From assembly GCA_000526575.1 (NCBI GenBank), contig JAGI01000002.1, positions 3,477,501 to 3,532,345 on the forward strand: a DNA stretch of 54,845 nt, in the 5' to 3' direction. The position numbers were made by a program, and so were the translations under genes. This DNA is from Clostridium sp. 12(A). GTDB taxonomy: Bacteria > Bacillota > Clostridia > Lachnospirales > Lachnospiraceae. The first letter of the stretch is position 1. Every line of letters starts with the position of its first letter. Of the stretch, positions 1 to 10,348 are shown piece by piece. The notes beneath the pieces are model-generated. The model had not been told where the DNA came from and did not search any database. It was given only the letters and a program-made list of their open reading frames with translations.

Positions 1-357
1 GTGGAGGAGAAAAACGAAACCTGTGTTAAAGAATGTGTTAACCTGATTCAGCAGGGCAGTGCTGTTTTATATAACTGGTTTTTACCAGTGATTCGTAAGT
101 TTGAGTACATCGAGCTTTCGAATGACTGATAAACTTCAGTCAGAACGTACCTTGAAAACCACATATTGAAATATATCTAGATAGAGTCTTCGAAAGAAGA
201 CGACATCAAGACATCCGAGGTGTTACATCGAAAGATGTAACCGAATAAAAACTCGTTCAAGTATCGTGACGTACGATATGAGAACAAACCTAAGACCAGA
301 GATACAACGCTATGTATCTTAGATTAGTAGCCCGCACCCGCAGGTGAACATCGAATT
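1..357 (+). other. 16S-23S internal transcribed spacer (partial)
   Basis: This stretch lies directly before the 23S start and has no open reading frame with a ribosome binding site. It looks like the distal part of the 16S-23S spacer. I looked for a tRNA (TTCRA loop, CCA end) and saw none. Positions 147-168 and 171-178 are complementary to 3292-3312 and 3282-3289 behind the 23S, so this spacer carries the 5' arm of the pre-23S processing stem. The 16S gene itself is outside the window. Confidence 0.85.
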
Positions 358-3248
<2,891 letters not shown>

Positions 3249-3359
3249 AGGTTGGTTTAGGTAAGAGGAAGAACGGATGAAAGATATATAACAATGTGTG
3301 GTTTTGAGGGTATGTGTAGGTTTCATATACCAGTTAAGAATATATAATATGTGATAAAT
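3249..3359 (+). other. Pre-23S 3' trailer with processing-stem arm
   Basis: Short trailer between 23S and the operon terminator. Positions 3292-3312 pair with 148-168 over 21 positions with a single mismatch (some G-U pairs), and 3282-3289 (AGATATAT) pairs with 171-178 (ATATATCT). Together they form a helix of about 30 bp bracketing 23S, as expected for RNase III or Mini-III processing. There is no 5S rRNA here, although 5S commonly follows 23S in bacterial operons. Confidence 0.75.
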
Positions 3360-3392
3360 GCGTAAATCCAGGTTTGGGTTTGCGCTTTTTTA
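3360..3392 (+). terminator. rRNA operon terminator
   Basis: A 10-bp stem (3360-3369 with 3376-3385, two G-U pairs) is followed by TTTTTTATTT. It lies about 110 nt after the 23S end, so it likely ends the rrn transcript. Confidence 0.8.
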
Positions 3393-3421
3393 TTTAAAAT
3401 TGTATTGGTTAGAATTATAAG

Positions 3422-3470
3422 AAAACGCTTTGATTGGGAGATAAAGAATATTTCCAGTCAAAGCGTTTTT
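3422..3470 (-). terminator. Terminator of the GntR-family regulator gene
   Basis: A 16-bp nearly perfect inverted repeat (3422-3437 with 3454-3469) has A residues on its left and T residues on its right, so it could work both ways. Its main job is probably to end the minus-strand regulator gene that stops at 3561. Confidence 0.75.
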
Positions 3471-3560
3471 GTTGCTTAGATATTTATGTATTAGGCATAA
3501 AGTACTGTTTGCTAAAACAAACTTTGTTTCCTTAATAGAGACTTATTTAAAAGAATCTAA

Positions 3561-4181
3561 TCAAGTTCCAAAGTCATTGAGGTCATTTTCCAGATAAGAG
3601 ATGGCCTGCTCGATGTTTTTTTCTTTCAAGGATTGAATGATAAGATCGTGGTTCTTCATATCATTGAGCATGGAAAAACGATTCCATTTATCCCAATGGA
3701 GCTGGGCATAGGCACGTCCCAGAACATTCATGCAGCGGCGAAGCTCTTCATATACAAATGGATTTTTGGCAAAGGAAATAAGGGCAGTGTGAAAGTCTGC
3801 ATTGTTTGTCCAGCGTTCCATCAAATCCTCTGTTTCTTTCCAGCAATGTGCATTCAGTTCTTCCAAAGCCTTTAAATCCCGGTCCGTGATATTTGGATAT
3901 CCAAGGCGCAGAAATGAAGTTTCCACCACTTTTCTATATTCTTGTATATGATAAATATCCTCGGCTGTCAGAGGAACTACCTCATAACCATACCTCGGAA
4001 TGCTTTTTAAAACACCTTCGTGGCATAAGGATACCAATGCATCCCGAATCGGGGATTTGCTGTAGCCGAAGCGTTTGATCAGTTCATTTTCTGTTATGAT
4101 TTTATGAGGATTATATTCTGAGGAATATATACTTTTTAATACCTCGTGGTAAACAATTTCCTTTAAGTTCTGTTTTTCCAT
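3561..4181 (-). CDS. GntR/FCD-family transcriptional regulator
   Basis: Probable DNA-binding repressor of the FadR/FCD branch of GntR regulators. The start is placed at the ATG at 4181 because AGGAGG lies just upstream; a longer ORF to 4274 lacks such a site. The 206-residue protein has an N-terminal winged helix-turn-helix (about residues 1-70, with ENELIKRFGYSKSPIRDAL typical of GntR) and a C-terminal all-helical ligand domain (about 75-200) with candidate metal-binding D and H residues in NADFHTAL and KNHDL. It is divergent from the cysteine desulfidase-like gene at 4430, so the simplest reading is that it controls that operon. The ligand is unknown. Confidence 0.9.
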   Translation of the reverse strand: MEKQNLKEIVYHEVLKSIYSSEYNPHKIITENELIKRFGYSKSPIRDALVSLCHEGVLKSIPRYGYEVVPLTAEDIYHIQEYRKVVETSFLRLGYPNITDRDLKALEELNAHCWKETEDLMERWTNNADFHTALISFAKNPFVYEELRRCMNVLGRAYAQLHWDKWNRFSMLNDMKNHDLIIQSLKEKNIEQAISYLENDLNDFGT

Positions 4182-4429
4182 GCAGCCTCCTAAGCTTACG
4201 TTCATAATCAAATGGATAACAAATCTATTATACGTAATATTAGAAAAATATGTAAGGTTATTTTCATAAATCACCTTATTTTCTTCAGTTTTCCTGCTTT
4301 ATGCTTAAGGGTGAGGAGAAATGGAACGGCTTTTAGTAAGAAAATAAAAAAGCAGTGGAAATATAATAATACCAGTGATATTATTAGTAATATAATCAGT
4401 AACAATACTAATGAAATGGGAGGAGAACA
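4182..4429. other. Divergent intergenic control region
   Basis: A very A/T-rich gap between two divergent genes. Between 4360 and 4412 the motifs TTAGTAAT, TCAGTAAC and ATACTAAT recur, and ATATTA/TAATAT form a small dyad. These could be operator half-sites for the GntR regulator. No convincing sigma-A hexamer pair could be fixed by eye. A strong GGAGGAGA ribosome site precedes the ATG at 4430. Confidence 0.4.
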
Positions 4430-5704
4430 ATGGATCGAAAATTATACGACAGCTATGTGAGGATCTTAAGGAATGAACTGATTCCGGCGTTTGGCTGTAC
4501 GGAGCCCATTGCCCTTGCCTATGCTTCTGCAAAAGCCAGGGAGACTCTAGGTGAATTTCCTGAACTGATAGAGGCACATTGCAGCGGAAATATTATTAAA
4601 AATGTAAAGGGAGTGAGAGTACCAAACTCAGGAGGGCTTAAAGGGGTTGAGACCGCAGTGATTTTAGGGGCTCTTGCTGGAGATTCTGATAAAAAGCTGG
4701 AAATACTGGAATCAATCACAGAAAAAGACAGGCGGAATGCAAGAGAACTGCTTGACAAGGATTTCTGCCGTTGTATATTAGTAGAAGAAGTTGGAAATTT
4801 ATTCCTTAAAATAAAGGCGGTTAATAGGGATCAATGGGCAGAAGTGACCATTGAACACGCCCATACCAATATCACATTAATAAAGAAAAATGGAGTGACC
4901 TTATATGAACAGGCCTATAATGTGAATGATACGAGAAGTGATAAATCCCTTCTTAATATAAGGGATATTGTAGCGTTTGCAGATCGGGTCAATATAGAAG
5001 ATGTTAAGGATGTCCTTGATATGCAGATTTCCTATAATTCTGCCATTGCTGAGGAAGGACTTAAGGGGCAATGGGGAGCTCAGATTGGAAGGATTTTTAT
5101 GTCAGGCTATCGGCCTGAGATCCAGTGGCTTGCCATAGCAAAGACGGCTGCCGGATCGGATGCAAGAATGGCAGGATGTCCTTCTCCGGTGGTCATTAAT
5201 TCTGGTTCTGGAAATCAGGGAATGACCTGTTCCATACCGGTCATTGAGTATGCCAGGGAGCTTGGAAAGACGAAAGAGGAGCTTTACCGTGCTCTATGTA
5301 TTTCTAATTTGACGGCTCAGGACCAGAAGCAGTATATCGGGCCTTTGTCGGCATACTGCGGAGTGGTATGTGCCGCCGCCAGTGCAGGAGCTGCCATTAC
5401 CTATCTTTATGGGGGAACCGTGGAGCAGATTGAGCACACCGTGGTCAACACCATTGCCAATGTAGGCGGAATGATCTGTGATGGGGCAAAGGCTAGCTGT
5501 GCAGCAAAGATTGCCTCTGTTCTCCAGGCAGCCATATTAGGGCATCAGATGGCAATGCAGGGCATAACATTTGAACCTGGAGAGGGGCTGGTGCAGGACG
5601 AGCCGGAGGAGACCATCCGTGCCATCGGCTATATGGGAAAAGAGGGAATGAAAAAGACTGATGTGGAAATATTAAATATCATGATTGGAAACCGGTCTAT
5701 TTGA
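4430..5704 (+). CDS. L-cysteine desulfidase / L-serine dehydratase alpha-like protein (CyuA/YhaM, UPF0597)
   Basis: Likely oxygen-sensitive cytoplasmic enzyme that breaks L-cysteine into pyruvate, ammonia and sulfide. The 424-residue length and the N-terminal PAFGCTEPIALA (Cys23) fit the UPF0597/CyuA family. Cysteines in AYCGVVC and in GGMICDGAKASC near the C-terminus match the positions where family members hold an iron-sulfur cluster. Glycine-rich segments GNQGMTC and VPNSGGLKG are also family features. GGAGGAGA precedes the ATG. It is the first gene of a tight operon and is divergent from a GntR regulator. Family members differ in substrate (cysteine, serine, other beta-substituted amino acids), so substrate is less certain than family. 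Confidence 0.88.
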   Translation: MDRKLYDSYVRILRNELIPAFGCTEPIALAYASAKARETLGEFPELIEAHCSGNIIKNVKGVRVPNSGGLKGVETAVILGALAGDSDKKLEILESITEKDRRNARELLDKDFCRCILVEEVGNLFLKIKAVNRDQWAEVTIEHAHTNITLIKKNGVTLYEQAYNVNDTRSDKSLLNIRDIVAFADRVNIEDVKDVLDMQISYNSAIAEEGLKGQWGAQIGRIFMSGYRPEIQWLAIAKTAAGSDARMAGCPSPVVINSGSGNQGMTCSIPVIEYARELGKTKEELYRALCISNLTAQDQKQYIGPLSAYCGVVCAAASAGAAITYLYGGTVEQIEHTVVNTIANVGGMICDGAKASCAAKIASVLQAAILGHQMAMQGITFEPGEGLVQDEPEETIRAIGYMGKEGMKKTDVEILNIMIGNRSI

Positions 5705-5723
5705 GGCAAAAGAAGGAGCTAAG

Positions 5724-6452
5724 ATGAAAAAACCTGTCATAGGAATCGCGGCAAATATTTTAATTGTGGAGGGCGGTACCATGCCCGGAATTTACCGTGC
5801 CTACGTGAACAATGATTATGTGGAAAGCATTGAAATGGGGGGAGGCATCCCGGTTCTGCTACCTGTATTAACGAATCAAGAGGATGGGGCCAGGTTCCTG
5901 GAGCTGGTGGACGGACTGGTTCTTTCCGGGGGATATGATGTGGCACCAGATTTATATGGAGAGCAGCCTTCCCCTTTACAGGGATTTACCATGCGGGAGG
6001 TGGACACCCAGTATTTACAGCTGATTCGAGAGGCAGATCGGCGTAAAAAACCGGTTCTTGGCATCTGTAAGGGAGCCCAGATGATGAACGTGGCATTTGG
6101 GGGAACGCTGTATCAGGATCTTGGCTCCCAGCTGACAGGCTCTTTTCAGCACGTACAAAAGGCACCAAGAGGTGACGCTACACACATGGTAGATACGGAA
6201 GAGGAGAGCTTTATTAAGAGTATTACTGGTAAGAGGGGCTGGGTCAATTCCTTCCATCATCAGGCGATTAAGGACATGGCAGAGGGCTTCTTGGTTACAG
6301 CCAGAGCCGATGACGGAGTGGTGGAATGCATCGAGCGGCAGGAAGGCAGCTTTATGTGCGGCGTACAATGGCACCCGGAAATGATGGCGAAGTTTCAGAA
6401 TGAGACCATGATAAATTTATTTCGTCAGTTTATCCTTAAGTGCATGGATTAA
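5724..6452 (+). CDS. Gamma-glutamyl-gamma-aminobutyrate hydrolase family protein (PuuD-like, peptidase C26)
   Basis: Class I glutamine amidotransferase fold that hydrolyses gamma-glutamyl bonds. The catalytic nucleophile is Cys115 in GICKGAQMMN, completed by His217 and Glu219 in VQWHPE. The 242-residue length is normal for PuuD-type enzymes. The start at 5724 follows AAGGAG at 5713-5718; an in-frame start at 5685 would overlap the upstream gene and is not preferred. It lies 19 nt after the cysteine desulfidase-like gene. In this context it might release amino acids, possibly cysteine, from gamma-glutamyl compounds rather than act in putrescine breakdown; that is inference from the neighbour only. 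Confidence 0.88.
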   Translation: MKKPVIGIAANILIVEGGTMPGIYRAYVNNDYVESIEMGGGIPVLLPVLTNQEDGARFLELVDGLVLSGGYDVAPDLYGEQPSPLQGFTMREVDTQYLQLIREADRRKKPVLGICKGAQMMNVAFGGTLYQDLGSQLTGSFQHVQKAPRGDATHMVDTEEESFIKSITGKRGWVNSFHHQAIKDMAEGFLVTARADDGVVECIERQEGSFMCGVQWHPEMMAKFQNETMINLFRQFILKCMD

Positions 6453-6464
6453 GAGGGGGAGATT

Positions 6465-7382
6465 ATGACAAACCATCTATTTCAGTTCGATATACATGAC
6501 TGGAGCACCTGGGGAGAAGTTTATTGTTCAAAAGAAGAATTTACGCCATTGATTCAATACATATTTGAATGTGAGGGCTTAGAGTTTCAAGCATTACAAA
6601 ATTGCAAACCAGGGACCAACGGAGTTTTCCGGGTGGGAGAATATGTGATAAAGGTGTTTGTCCCTTTGGAATCGGGGTATGACAGTCTGCCGGATTATAG
6701 AGCGGAGCTTTTTGCCATGGAACGAGCAAATGAAGTTGGAGTCAGCGTTCCAAAGCTGATTGCAAAAGGGCAGATACAGGATAAATATTTATTTAGATAT
6801 CTGATTATGGAATGCGTGAAGGGAGAAAACTTAGGGGAGATAAAGGATACCCTAGGAAGAGAACAGAAACTTGAAATTGGAAAGAAGCTTCGTGATATTG
6901 TAAGGGGCTGGGCGACGCCTTGTGAAAATTTTAATGGAGTAGATGCCATTGGCCGGACTTTAAGGAGTAAGCGGTGGGAGGAGGCTTCTGACGAAATAAA
7001 GAATGCGCAGAAAAAGTTCCTGGAAGGTTTAAAGAAGGAATCGTCTGTATTTGTTCATGGGGATCTAACAGAAGATAATTTGATGGTGGATCAGAGTGGG
7101 AAGCTGACGGTGATTGATTTTACAGATTCATTAATTGCACCAGGAATTTATGAAGATATGACACTGATCTGCGACGCATTTCATTTTGACAGAGATTTTT
7201 TAGAAGGATATTATGGAAAGATCAGTACGGAAGAGTTAACAGAGAAATGTATGGGTGCCATTCTATGTCATGAATATGGTTATCACGTGGTTAAAAGTAT
7301 GTTTGGCCCTGTCGCAGATTTAAGGGAATTAAGAGATAAGATAGTGGAACAGCTTACTGATTCTAGTACTGAGAGAAAATAA
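6465..7382 (+). CDS. Phosphotransferase of the APH/choline kinase-like family
   Basis: Small-molecule kinase of the aminoglycoside phosphotransferase fold, 305 residues. Seen: the phosphate-binding segment PGTNGVFRVG with Lys63 (about 49-63), the catalytic loop HGDLTEDN (198-205, Asp200, Asn205) and the metal-binding VIDF with Asp218. The substrate cannot be read from sequence; homologues phosphorylate antibiotics, sugars, amino alcohols or proteins. It is third in a four-gene unit, 12 nt after the amidotransferase and 17 nt before an LMW phosphatase. A kinase and a phosphatase side by side may act on one pathway, but nothing here proves it. Confidence 0.8.
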   Translation: MTNHLFQFDIHDWSTWGEVYCSKEEFTPLIQYIFECEGLEFQALQNCKPGTNGVFRVGEYVIKVFVPLESGYDSLPDYRAELFAMERANEVGVSVPKLIAKGQIQDKYLFRYLIMECVKGENLGEIKDTLGREQKLEIGKKLRDIVRGWATPCENFNGVDAIGRTLRSKRWEEASDEIKNAQKKFLEGLKKESSVFVHGDLTEDNLMVDQSGKLTVIDFTDSLIAPGIYEDMTLICDAFHFDRDFLEGYYGKISTEELTEKCMGAILCHEYGYHVVKSMFGPVADLRELRDKIVEQLTDSSTERK

Positions 7383-7399
7383 AAAAGGAGTAAAGATAA

Positions 7400-7864
7400 A
7401 TGATTCAGATACTATTCGTCTGTCTGGGCAATATTTGCCGTTCCCCTATGGCGGAATTTGTTATGAAGGATCTCGTGAAAAACAGAAATATGGAAGATTT
7501 ATTTTTTATTGCTTCTGCTGCCACCAGCAGTGAAGAGATTGGAAACCCGGTGCATCCTGGAACGAGAAAGAAGTTAAGTGAGTTTGGGATATCCGTAGAG
7601 GGAAAGCAGGCAGTTCAGCTCACCAGAGATGATTATGACAAGTATGATTATATTGTTGGAATGGAATCACGAAACATAACTAACATGATGAGAATATTCG
7701 GCAGTGATCCGGAAGGCAAAGTAAGCCGGCTGCTGGATTATGGGCAAAGGCCAAGAGATATTGCAGATCCGTGGTATACCGGAGACTTTGATACAACCTA
7801 TGAAGATGTTTTAGAAGGGTGCGAAGCTCTCTTTCTCCATATATGCAATCAGAATGACAAATAA
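7400..7864 (+). CDS. Low molecular weight protein-tyrosine phosphatase family protein
   Basis: Cytoplasmic phosphatase of the LMW-PTP family. The P-loop CLGNICRS (Cys8 to Arg14, CX5R) sits at the N-terminus and the general acid Asp123 is in DPWYTGDF. Full length at 154 residues. AAAAAGGAG precedes the ATG. It is the last gene of the operon begun at 4430 and is followed at once by a strong terminator. Substrates in Firmicutes include tyrosine- or arginine-phosphorylated proteins; which applies is not visible. Confidence 0.93.
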   Translation: MIQILFVCLGNICRSPMAEFVMKDLVKNRNMEDLFFIASAATSSEEIGNPVHPGTRKKLSEFGISVEGKQAVQLTRDDYDKYDYIVGMESRNITNMMRIFGSDPEGKVSRLLDYGQRPRDIADPWYTGDFDTTYEDVLEGCEALFLHICNQNDK

Positions 7865-7867
7865 TTT

Positions 7868-7923
7868 AAAATGCGTTTTGAAATGGCTCCTTTTTTTGGC
7901 TGACCATATCAAGACGCATTTTT
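7868..7923. terminator. Bidirectional terminator between convergent genes
   Basis: Nineteen-position inverted repeat (7868-7886 with 7904-7922) with one mismatch and one U-G pair. A residues lie on the left flank and T residues on the right, so it can serve both the phosphatase gene (+) and the HD-GYP gene (-). Confidence 0.85.
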
Positions 7924-7953
7924 CATTGTCTATGTAAAGCTTTTGATAAACGG

Positions 7954-9036
7954 TTAATCATCCATATCATCAAGAATTGTGAGATTTAATGCTTCTATGG
8001 AAAGATCCACCTCTTGTCCGGCTTTTGCAGCAGGAGCGATAAAGCGGATGATAGGCCGCAGGGTGAAGCCAGGCGTGTTATCCTTGACGACTGCCGTGCT
8101 TCCGTCGCTTAGGTGGACAACTGTACCGATTGGGTATGCAGATACACATTGGAGGAAGGCGGTTAAAAGATCCGGGTCAAAATGAGAGCTGCAGCGGCTG
8201 GTCAGATAATCAAATATTTTTTTGGGAGGCCATGCTTTCCGGTAAGGTCTTGTGGAGCTTAAGGCATCGTAGACATCTGCGATTGCCAGAATTCTGGCAT
8301 AAAGAGGAATGCTGTCTCCGATAAGGGCAAAGGGATAGCCGGTTCCGTCGTATTTTTCATGATGAGCACGGATGCCCTGAAGAACCTTCTGAGAAAATAG
8401 CTTGCAAGTGCTTAATTTTTCATAGGAAAGATCAGGGTGCTTTTTCATGATTTCAAATTCTTCGTCACTCAGAGGGCCGGCCTTGTTGGTGATCTCCAGA
8501 GGGATATCGGTTTTCCCTATGTCATGCATCAGTCCGCACAGCGCCAGATCGTTGAGCTGGTCCAGGGACAAGCCAATGAAACGTCCTAAGAGAACGCTTA
8601 ATATACCTACATACAGACTATGAGAGTAGGTATAATTGTCATAATCCCTGATATCGATCATCTGAAACAGGTATTTGTCCATATTTAAAATATTCATTAC
8701 CACTGATTTAGCCACAGAGGTGAGGTCGCGGTAGTTTTGCATACTGGATTGTATGGTCATTTTCTTTAAGCTTTGGTCAAAGGTACTGCGGATGCTGGTA
8801 AGCATTTTGGCTTTTAATTCAGGTTCAACAAAATCCACGGGCTCAATGCCTTCCGTCAGTGCCGTATGGATATAGGCGCCCTGAACCCCGATATTTTTAA
8901 GGCGCATGATGATGCGGTCACTTAGCTGATAACCGGCAACTGCAAATGGAAGTATTGAATTTGTCCCAGGGATATTACGGGCTAGTATCATACCTTCGGT
9001 CAATTTCTCTATAGGAAGATAAATCAATTCTTTCAC
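7954..9036 (-). CDS. HD-GYP domain phosphodiesterase-like protein
   Basis: Probable cyclic-di-GMP phosphodiesterase or related signalling hydrolase. The C-terminal half shows the HD-GYP signature: YSHSLYVG (137-144), MHDIGK (170-175, His171-Asp172), KKHP (198-201), HHEKYDGTGYP (225-235) and AIADVYDALSS. The N-terminal 110 residues resemble the helical partner region often fused to HD-GYP. No membrane segment or signal peptide is visible. The start at 9036 is GTG with a poor ribosome site. An in-frame TTG at 9027 has GAGGTGA, an excellent Shine-Dalgarno match, 5 nt upstream, so the true protein may be three residues shorter. Confidence 0.9.
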   Translation of the reverse strand: MKELIYLPIEKLTEGMILARNIPGTNSILPFAVAGYQLSDRIIMRLKNIGVQGAYIHTALTEGIEPVDFVEPELKAKMLTSIRSTFDQSLKKMTIQSSMQNYRDLTSVAKSVVMNILNMDKYLFQMIDIRDYDNYTYSHSLYVGILSVLLGRFIGLSLDQLNDLALCGLMHDIGKTDIPLEITNKAGPLSDEEFEIMKKHPDLSYEKLSTCKLFSQKVLQGIRAHHEKYDGTGYPFALIGDSIPLYARILAIADVYDALSSTRPYRKAWPPKKIFDYLTSRCSSHFDPDLLTAFLQCVSAYPIGTVVHLSDGSTAVVKDNTPGFTLRPIIRFIAPAAKAGQEVDLSIEALNLTILDDMDD

Positions 9037-9331
9037 CTCAACAGACTAAATGGCAGTCTTTTCTCTATATATTAAGTAGATTCCTTCTTTTGTCAAATTT
9101 GGGAATAATTATGTAACACCACATTAAATTATAGTTGGAATTGACGGCTGAGTCAATGAAATTTTGTAACCACTGGTAAGGAAAAGAATCGTGGAGGATA
9201 GGTTTAAAAGGCATGAAAATAGATTGTATTAAGAGAGAAAATCAGATAAAATAAATAATGAGATGAGAAAAAGCATCCTGTTTTGTTCAGAATTTTGCAT
9301 AAGGACTAAAGGTTAAGACAGAGGGAAAAAT
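9037..9331. other. Divergent intergenic region, no recognised element
   Basis: A/T-rich spacer between the HD-GYP gene and the AraC-type regulator. It holds no plausible ORF, no strong hairpin with a T-run and no convincing promoter pair by eye. Promoters for both neighbours presumably lie here. Confidence 0.4.
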
Positions 9332-10210
9332 ATGATCAAAATATTAAATGGAATGCATGAAACCATAAATTATGAGTGTGCCATGGGGCTTCAGCTATAT
9401 CGTAATGGGAAGCAGGAGGATTATCCAAAGCACTGGCATGTGGGAATTGAGATTATTATGCCATCACAGGGAGATTATGAGGTTACCGTTGGTGAGGAAT
9501 GTTATTTTTTAGAGCCGGATGATATCATCCTGATTCATTCCGGTGTGATCCACTCATTAAGAGCGCCTTCTAAGGGGGAACGATATATTCTTCAGTTTGA
9601 TACTACATTGCTTCATAATCTTCGGGAAATGGAAACACTTTTATTTATGATGCCTCCCGTTATCTTTCTTAAAAAGAAAGAGGGAGACGGACTTCATAGT
9701 TTCTTTAAGGAGAAACTGGATAAGATCATTATGGAGTACCAGGATAACAGTACCTTTCGGGAAGCTTCTATATATGCAGCTCTGATTGAGATTTATGTGG
9801 AACTGGGAAGAAATGAAGTTTATAAAAATGTTTCTCCAGGAATCCAGGAATCCACCAAGGAGAGGCAGTATCTGGAGGCCGTAATGAGTGCCTGCACCTA
9901 CATTAACAAGCATTATATGGAAAATCTTAATTTAGAGGAAGTGGCACAGATCGTAGGATTTTCCAAGTATCATTTTACCAGAATCTTTAAGCAGTATATG
10001 AATATGACATTTTATGAATACTTAAATTCCAAGCGGGTGAAAAAGGCGGAAGAACTTCTTTATTATACCAAGGAGCTAAGTATTACGGAGGTTGCCATGG
10101 GAGCTGGATTTTCATCCATCAGCGCTTTTAACCGCACCTTTAAAATGATTAAGAACTGCTCTCCCAGCGATTATCGTAAGATCCGTTATCAGGCCATTGT
10201 TAAGAATTAA
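9332..10210 (+). CDS. AraC-family transcriptional regulator with cupin sensor domain
   Basis: Sugar-responsive type regulator of 292 residues. The N-terminal part (about 1-110) is a cupin-like arm with HWHVGIEI and the PDDIILIHSGVIHS turn. The C-terminal part (about 185-285) has two helix-turn-helix motifs, LNLEEVAQIVGFSKYHFTRIFK and a second around ITEVAMGAGFSSISAFNRTFK, the classic AraC/XylS signature. It lies 138 nt upstream of a GH3 glycosidase and an esterase on the same strand, so it most likely activates them in response to a plant-derived sugar. The ligand is not known. Confidence 0.92.
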   Translation: MIKILNGMHETINYECAMGLQLYRNGKQEDYPKHWHVGIEIIMPSQGDYEVTVGEECYFLEPDDIILIHSGVIHSLRAPSKGERYILQFDTTLLHNLREMETLLFMMPPVIFLKKKEGDGLHSFFKEKLDKIIMEYQDNSTFREASIYAALIEIYVELGRNEVYKNVSPGIQESTKERQYLEAVMSACTYINKHYMENLNLEEVAQIVGFSKYHFTRIFKQYMNMTFYEYLNSKRVKKAEELLYYTKELSITEVAMGAGFSSISAFNRTFKMIKNCSPSDYRKIRYQAIVKN

Positions 10211-10348
10211 AAAATAATTAGCAATATGTGCTTAAATCGAAGCAAGAAATGAGATGTCTTGTTTTTTATAGAATGCTATGATGGGATTACAGAAAATGGC
10301 TGAATGGTCAGAATCGCATCACTATAAGTAAAGGGAAGGGCATATCTC

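Noticed and set aside
1-357. A tRNA gene in the rRNA spacer
   Set aside because: No cloverleaf, no TTCRA loop context and no acceptor pairing could be found by eye.
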